Source: Corynebacterium sp. (GTDB lineage: Bacteria > Actinomycetota > Actinomycetes > Mycobacteriales > Mycobacteriaceae). From it: DNA of 16,918 nucleotides. Positions 14,627 to 16,918 of the stretch are shown here, piece after piece. Numbering within the stretch: the first letter of the stretch is position 1; each line of letters begins with the position of its first letter. The position numbers and the translations under genes were made by a program. Location: assembly GCF_030826625.1 (NCBI RefSeq), contig NZ_JAPJNQ010000003.1:1-16918 (forward strand), written 5' to 3'. Under the pieces are notes generated by a model. That model saw nothing but the letters and a program-made list of their open reading frames with translations, had not been told where the DNA came from and did no database searches.

Positions 14627-14815
14627 ATGCGCAAACCTAACGAAGCCCTCTTTTACATCGGCGTCGCAAGTCTATTAATCGCATCGATCACAGCCGAAGT
14701 TACCGAAGGTTCCATATTCACCTATGCAGTGATTATTTTGCTCATGTCCATTTCCTTCGCCTGCGGCATAACCTATCTTCGCCAGGAGTTGAGGCATAAG
14801 ACGGACAAGCACTAG
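14627..14815 (+). CDS. 62-aa two-helix membrane protein in the insertion
   Basis: MRKPNEALFYIGVASLLIAS opens the first helix (about 8-22), then a short acidic extracytoplasmic loop (TAEVTEGS), then a second helix (about 30-50) and a basic cytosolic tail (RQELRHKTDKH). This gives a hairpin with both ends inside. No family recognised. No strong ribosome-binding site lies in front of ATG 14627. It is the only complete gene of the 545-bp insertion. Size and topology are compatible with an immunity or regulatory membrane peptide, which is inference only. Confidence 0.5.
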   Translation: MRKPNEALFYIGVASLLIASITAEVTEGSIFTYAVIILLMSISFACGITYLRQELRHKTDKH

Positions 14816-14850
14816 GAGCATGCCCCAACCTTGCTTTATATTTATGCGCT

Positions 14851-14875
14851 GCGACGTAAAATAACTGGCATGTCG
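14851..14875 (+). repeat. 25-bp direct repeat, right copy
   Basis: Identical to 14306-14330. Contains the ATGTCG that starts the DUF3054 gene, so the DUF3054 start codon is part of the repeat. Confidence 0.95.
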
Positions 14876-15268
14876 ATGTCTACCCGCCACACACTTGCCC
14901 GTCCGATCATCTTCGATGCCATCGCGCTGGCAGTTTTCGCCTTACTCGCACGTATTGCCCACCAGTCTGCAGACATGCCGCTGTCTTTCGTGGGCTGGTT
15001 GTCCACACTGTGGCCATTCCTTATTGGGCTGGGCCTCGGCTGGTTATTGCTTTCCCGCGCGACGAACCTGACGAAGGTTAGTGGTGCGCGCAACGGCCGT
15101 GGGGCGGCCATCGTGTGGTTGTGCACCGTCATCGTGGGGCTGGTCATCTGGGCGTTGCGTAATGGGGCGGTGCCGCACTGGTCATTCGTGTTGGTCGCCA
15201 GTGCGACGTCCGCACTGTTCATGTTCGGTTGGCGCGCTGCCATCGCGCTGGCCGGTTCCCGCAAATGA
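14870..15268 (+). CDS. DUF3054 family membrane protein
   Basis: A 132-residue integral membrane protein with four hydrophobic segments (about residues 14-30, 42-60, 81-98 and 104-125). The pattern starting with ARPIIFDAIALAVFALLARIAH, followed by FVGWLSTLWPFLIGLGLGWLL, then GAAIVWLCTVIVGLVIWALRNG and WSFVLVASATSALFMFGWRA matches the actinobacterial DUF3054 family of unknown function. ATG 14870 is used; ATG 14876 is nearly as good. No clear ribosome site lies in front, because the sequence upstream is the direct-repeat copy; before the insertion it would have followed the flippase-like gene by five bases and been translationally coupled to it. The 3' end overlaps rarD tail-to-tail by 87 bases. 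Confidence 0.8.
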   Translation: MSMSTRHTLARPIIFDAIALAVFALLARIAHQSADMPLSFVGWLSTLWPFLIGLGLGWLLLSRATNLTKVSGARNGRGAAIVWLCTVIVGLVIWALRNGAVPHWSFVLVASATSALFMFGWRAAIALAGSRK

Positions 15269-16150
15269 TACCGTTTGCCGACGCTGCTCCCGCCTGCTGT
15301 GCCGACGCATCCGCACCAAGTCAGCGACATACACCGCCACAGCCACCCAAATGATGATGAAGCCGATCCAGCGCTGCTGCGACATCGGCTCTTGCGTAAT
15401 AAACAACGCCCACAGCATCAGAATCGTCGGGGTAAGGTACTGCAGCATGCCGATCGTCGACAACGGCAGCATGTGTGCACCGCGGGCATAAAACAGCAGC
15501 GGGGTGGCGGTGACCAGACCACACGACATCATCAGCAGGGTGTGCCCCCAGCCTTCACTGGCGAAAGTGGATTGTTGCTCTGGGTGCACGCTGATATATG
15601 CCACATAGCCCAGCGCGAATGGCAGCATGATCATCGTTTCTGCCCCGACGGAGAAAAACGCGGACACGGCGACTTTCTTTTTCAGCAGGCCATAGGTACC
15701 AAAGCTGAAGGCCAGCGCGAGTGCAATCACTGGTGGCTGGCCGCTCAGGAACGTCAAATACACCACGGCTACGGCCGCGATAGCCACGGCCACCATCTGC
15801 CAACGGCGTAGGTGCTCGCGCAGAATCAACACGCCAAGAGCCACCGAAACCAACGGGTTCATGTAATAACCCAGTGAGGCATCAGCGACGTGATCATTCA
15901 TCACCGCCACCACGTAGGTGCCCCAATTCACGGTGATCACCACGCCAGCAGCAGTCAAACGCCACCAGGTAGCCGCGCGCACCTCATAGATTTCGCGCCA
16001 TCGGCCGGTCACCAACAAAATTCCCACCATCAACACCGCAGTCCAGATGATGCGGTGCGCCAGAATCTCGAGCGGGCTAGCAGGATCCAACAGTGGGAAG
16101 AACGCGGGAAACACGCCCCACAGCACATAGGCGGCGACGATATATTGCAT
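15182..16150 (-). CDS. rarD: RarD-type EamA/DMT permease
   Basis: A 322-residue inner-membrane transporter of the drug/metabolite superfamily with ten hydrophobic segments in two EamA-like halves. RarD features are visible: YVLWGVFPAFFPLL near the start, LEILAHRIIWTAVLM, the segment starting VITVNWGTYVVAVMN and continuing to SLGYYMNPLVSVALGVLILRE, and YGLLKKKVAVSAFFSVGAETM. The substrate is not known (the name comes from a chloramphenicol-related phenotype). I start at ATG 16150; TTG 16174 would add eight residues. The tail after the last helix (from about residue 280) is hydrophilic and about 40 residues longer than usual for RarD; the final 29 codons lie inside the opposite DUF3054 gene. 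Confidence 0.88.
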   Translation of the reverse strand: MQYIVAAYVLWGVFPAFFPLLDPASPLEILAHRIIWTAVLMVGILLVTGRWREIYEVRAATWWRLTAAGVVITVNWGTYVVAVMNDHVADASLGYYMNPLVSVALGVLILREHLRRWQMVAVAIAAVAVVYLTFLSGQPPVIALALAFSFGTYGLLKKKVAVSAFFSVGAETMIMLPFALGYVAYISVHPEQQSTFASEGWGHTLLMMSCGLVTATPLLFYARGAHMLPLSTIGMLQYLTPTILMLWALFITQEPMSQQRWIGFIIIWVAVAVYVADLVRMRRHSRREQRRQTVSFAGTGQRDGSAPTEHEQCGRRTGDQHE

Positions 16151-16285
16151 TCCACTACCGTAGCCGGGAATCAATCGTGCCGACGACTAGCTGAACGAAG
16201 ACTGCCCCAACAAATTGATTTAATCTTGACTGGTACCTAAGGTGCCAAATGCACAGGGCTGCTAGATTAGACTTAGGTGATGATC

Positions 16286-16576
16286 ATGAGTACTGATATG
16301 GATAAACAGAACAAAATTCATGGCGTAACATGGGGAATGCTAGGCCTATGCTGCGTATCCTTTTTGATTGTCGTAGTTTCTATAGCAACCGGACACACAA
16401 AAGGATTCACCAGCGCACTGATTATGCTGGCAGGCTCTGCAGGAATATTATCATCCCAAGTGATGAGCAAAGTTGTGGAAAAAAGGAATGGACAACCATT
16501 ACCCCTACCCTTCTTAGCCATCAATTCTGCACTAACATTCGCGTTAGTATATTTTTTAATCTCCATGTTCGCGTGA
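16286..16576 (+). CDS. Small three-helix membrane protein
   Basis: A 96-residue orphan protein: a short polar N-terminus (STDMDKQNKIHG), hydrophobic segments at about residues 14-34, 43-58 and 75-94, and a basic loop VVEKRNGQPLP between the last two. ATG 16286 is preferred because AGGTGA lies five bases upstream; GTG 16277 and ATG 16280 are in frame. Candidate promoter TTGATT-17-TAAGGT lies at 16215-16243. AT-rich relative to rarD. No family recognised. It is followed after about 70 bases by another small membrane protein in the same direction, so the pair may be functionally linked. Confidence 0.6.
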   Translation: MSTDMDKQNKIHGVTWGMLGLCCVSFLIVVVSIATGHTKGFTSALIMLAGSAGILSSQVMSKVVEKRNGQPLPLPFLAINSALTFALVYFLISMFA

Positions 16577-16583
16577 TTAAAGC

Positions 16584-16612
16584 TTGACGCCGGTGCCTGA
16601 GGGAAGCAAAAT
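16584..16612 (+). promoter_or_regulatory. Candidate promoter for the last gene
   Basis: TTGACG (16584-16589), 17 bases, CAAAAT (16607-16612). It sits between the two small membrane protein genes, about 34 bases upstream of the second. CCGGTGC (16590-16596) and GCACCGG (16636-16642) form a 7-bp inverted repeat around the expected transcription start. Confidence 0.35.
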
Positions 16613-16645
16613 TAGGAAAAGTTTTACTAAGTCGAGCACCGGGAT

Positions 16646-16918
16646 GTGTCACAAGTGAAATCTGCGCGTTTACTAGGCTGGGGTGCAACATTTGCTGCCT
16701 TTGTCGGTAGCTATTTGCTATGGATCATTGGTAAAGACTGGTGGTGGCCCTCAGTGGCTATCACTGGTACAGCGATAGCCGCAATTTGCGCGCTTAACTG
16801 TTATCTGGCACATAAAACAAAGAAATACGACTTGTATATCGCTGCATTGCTGTCAGCACTATCACCAGTTCTTATCATTACTATCGCATTCGGCTTCTTT
16901 TTCTCCGGCCCACCTACA
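16646..16918 (+). CDS. Membrane protein, partial at window edge
   Basis: The frame is open from GTG 16646 (MSQVKSARLLGWG) to the last base, 91 codons, with no stop, so the gene continues beyond the window. GTG 16655 (start at VKSARLL) is an alternative. Hydrophobic segments at about residues 10-24, 31-50 and 64-84, with the Trp-rich loop GKDWWWPS between the first two and a basic loop HKTKKYD. No family recognised from this part. AT-rich like the preceding orphan gene. Function unknown. Confidence 0.5.
   Translation, partial: MSQVKSARLLGWGATFAAFVGSYLLWIIGKDWWWPSVAITGTAIAAICALNCYLAHKTKKYDLYIAALLSALSPVLIITIAFGFFFSGPPT

Larger units (their letters stand above)
14331..14875. mobile_element. 545-bp insertion bounded by 25-bp direct repeats
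   Basis: Removing this segment (one repeat copy included) joins the flippase-like stop TAA to the DUF3054 ATG with a 5-base gap, a normal operon junction. The insert is AT-rich compared with both neighbours. It holds an open stretch at 14486-14608, the 62-aa membrane protein at 14627-14815 and a possible promoter (TTGACG 14422-14427, 17 bases, TACGGT). No transposase and no terminal inverted repeats were seen, so the mechanism is unknown: it could be a non-autonomous element, illegitimate recombination or an old tandem duplication. Confidence 0.7.

Noticed and set aside
14486..14850. CRISPR or integron-type array in the inserted segment
   Set aside because: Only two repeat copies far apart with coding-like DNA between; no array periodicity, integrase or attC-like hairpins.

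Overview
The window looks like a chromosomal segment of a Corynebacterium species or close mycolic-acid-producing relative. The strongest evidence is a run of four genes in the order known from Corynebacterium and Mycobacterium: GTP-dependent PEP carboxykinase (pck) diverging from trmB, then an NYN-domain protein and an MmpL3/CmpL1-type mycolate-lipid exporter. Core genes are GC-rich; accessory pieces between them are visibly AT-richer or otherwise different. No rRNA, tRNA, CRISPR array or intact transposase was recognised.

Layout. 1-441 (minus): orphan membrane protein. 816-1604 (plus): class I SAM methyltransferase of the Rv0224c/cg3168 type. 1605-7058: an accessory block between the methyltransferase and pck. 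It holds a secreted, two-cysteine, glycine-rich, C-terminally basic protein that looks bacteriocin-like (minus strand, with an apparent 1-nt frameshift at its signal peptide); two small orphan membrane proteins, possible immunity partners; a GNAT acetyltransferase; a broken small gene; a GC-rich DrrAB-like ABC exporter with two nested palindromes in its leader; and a hipBA-type toxin-antitoxin module whose HipA kinase is cut off in the middle of its catalytic domain. Three copies of the palindrome CGGAA-N6-TTCCG lie upstream of hipB, and the third forms the heart of the pck terminator hairpin.

7175-9007: pck (minus). 9282-14319 (plus): trmB, NYN protein, mmpL3-like exporter and an LPG-synthase/flippase-like membrane protein; the last three are nearly contiguous and probably co-transcribed. 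14306-14875: a 545-bp insertion bounded by perfect 25-bp direct repeats that separates this operon from the DUF3054 gene which would otherwise start 5 nt after it. The insert carries a 62-aa two-helix membrane protein and a 35-codon open stretch interrupted by a stop near its 5' end. 15182-16150 (minus): RarD/EamA permease overlapping DUF3054 tail-to-tail by 87 nt. 16286-16918: two tandem small membrane proteins, the second running off the window.

How it works together: the core genes serve gluconeogenesis (pck), tRNA m7G46 modification (trmB) and envelope mycolate export (mmpL3-like). The interspersed low-GC genes (secreted peptide, orphan membrane proteins, toxin-antitoxin, exporter plus acetyltransferase) suggest competition, immunity or resistance cargo accumulated at permissive intergenic sites. 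Functions of the cargo are inference. Start codons and frameshift calls come from reading the sequence only.
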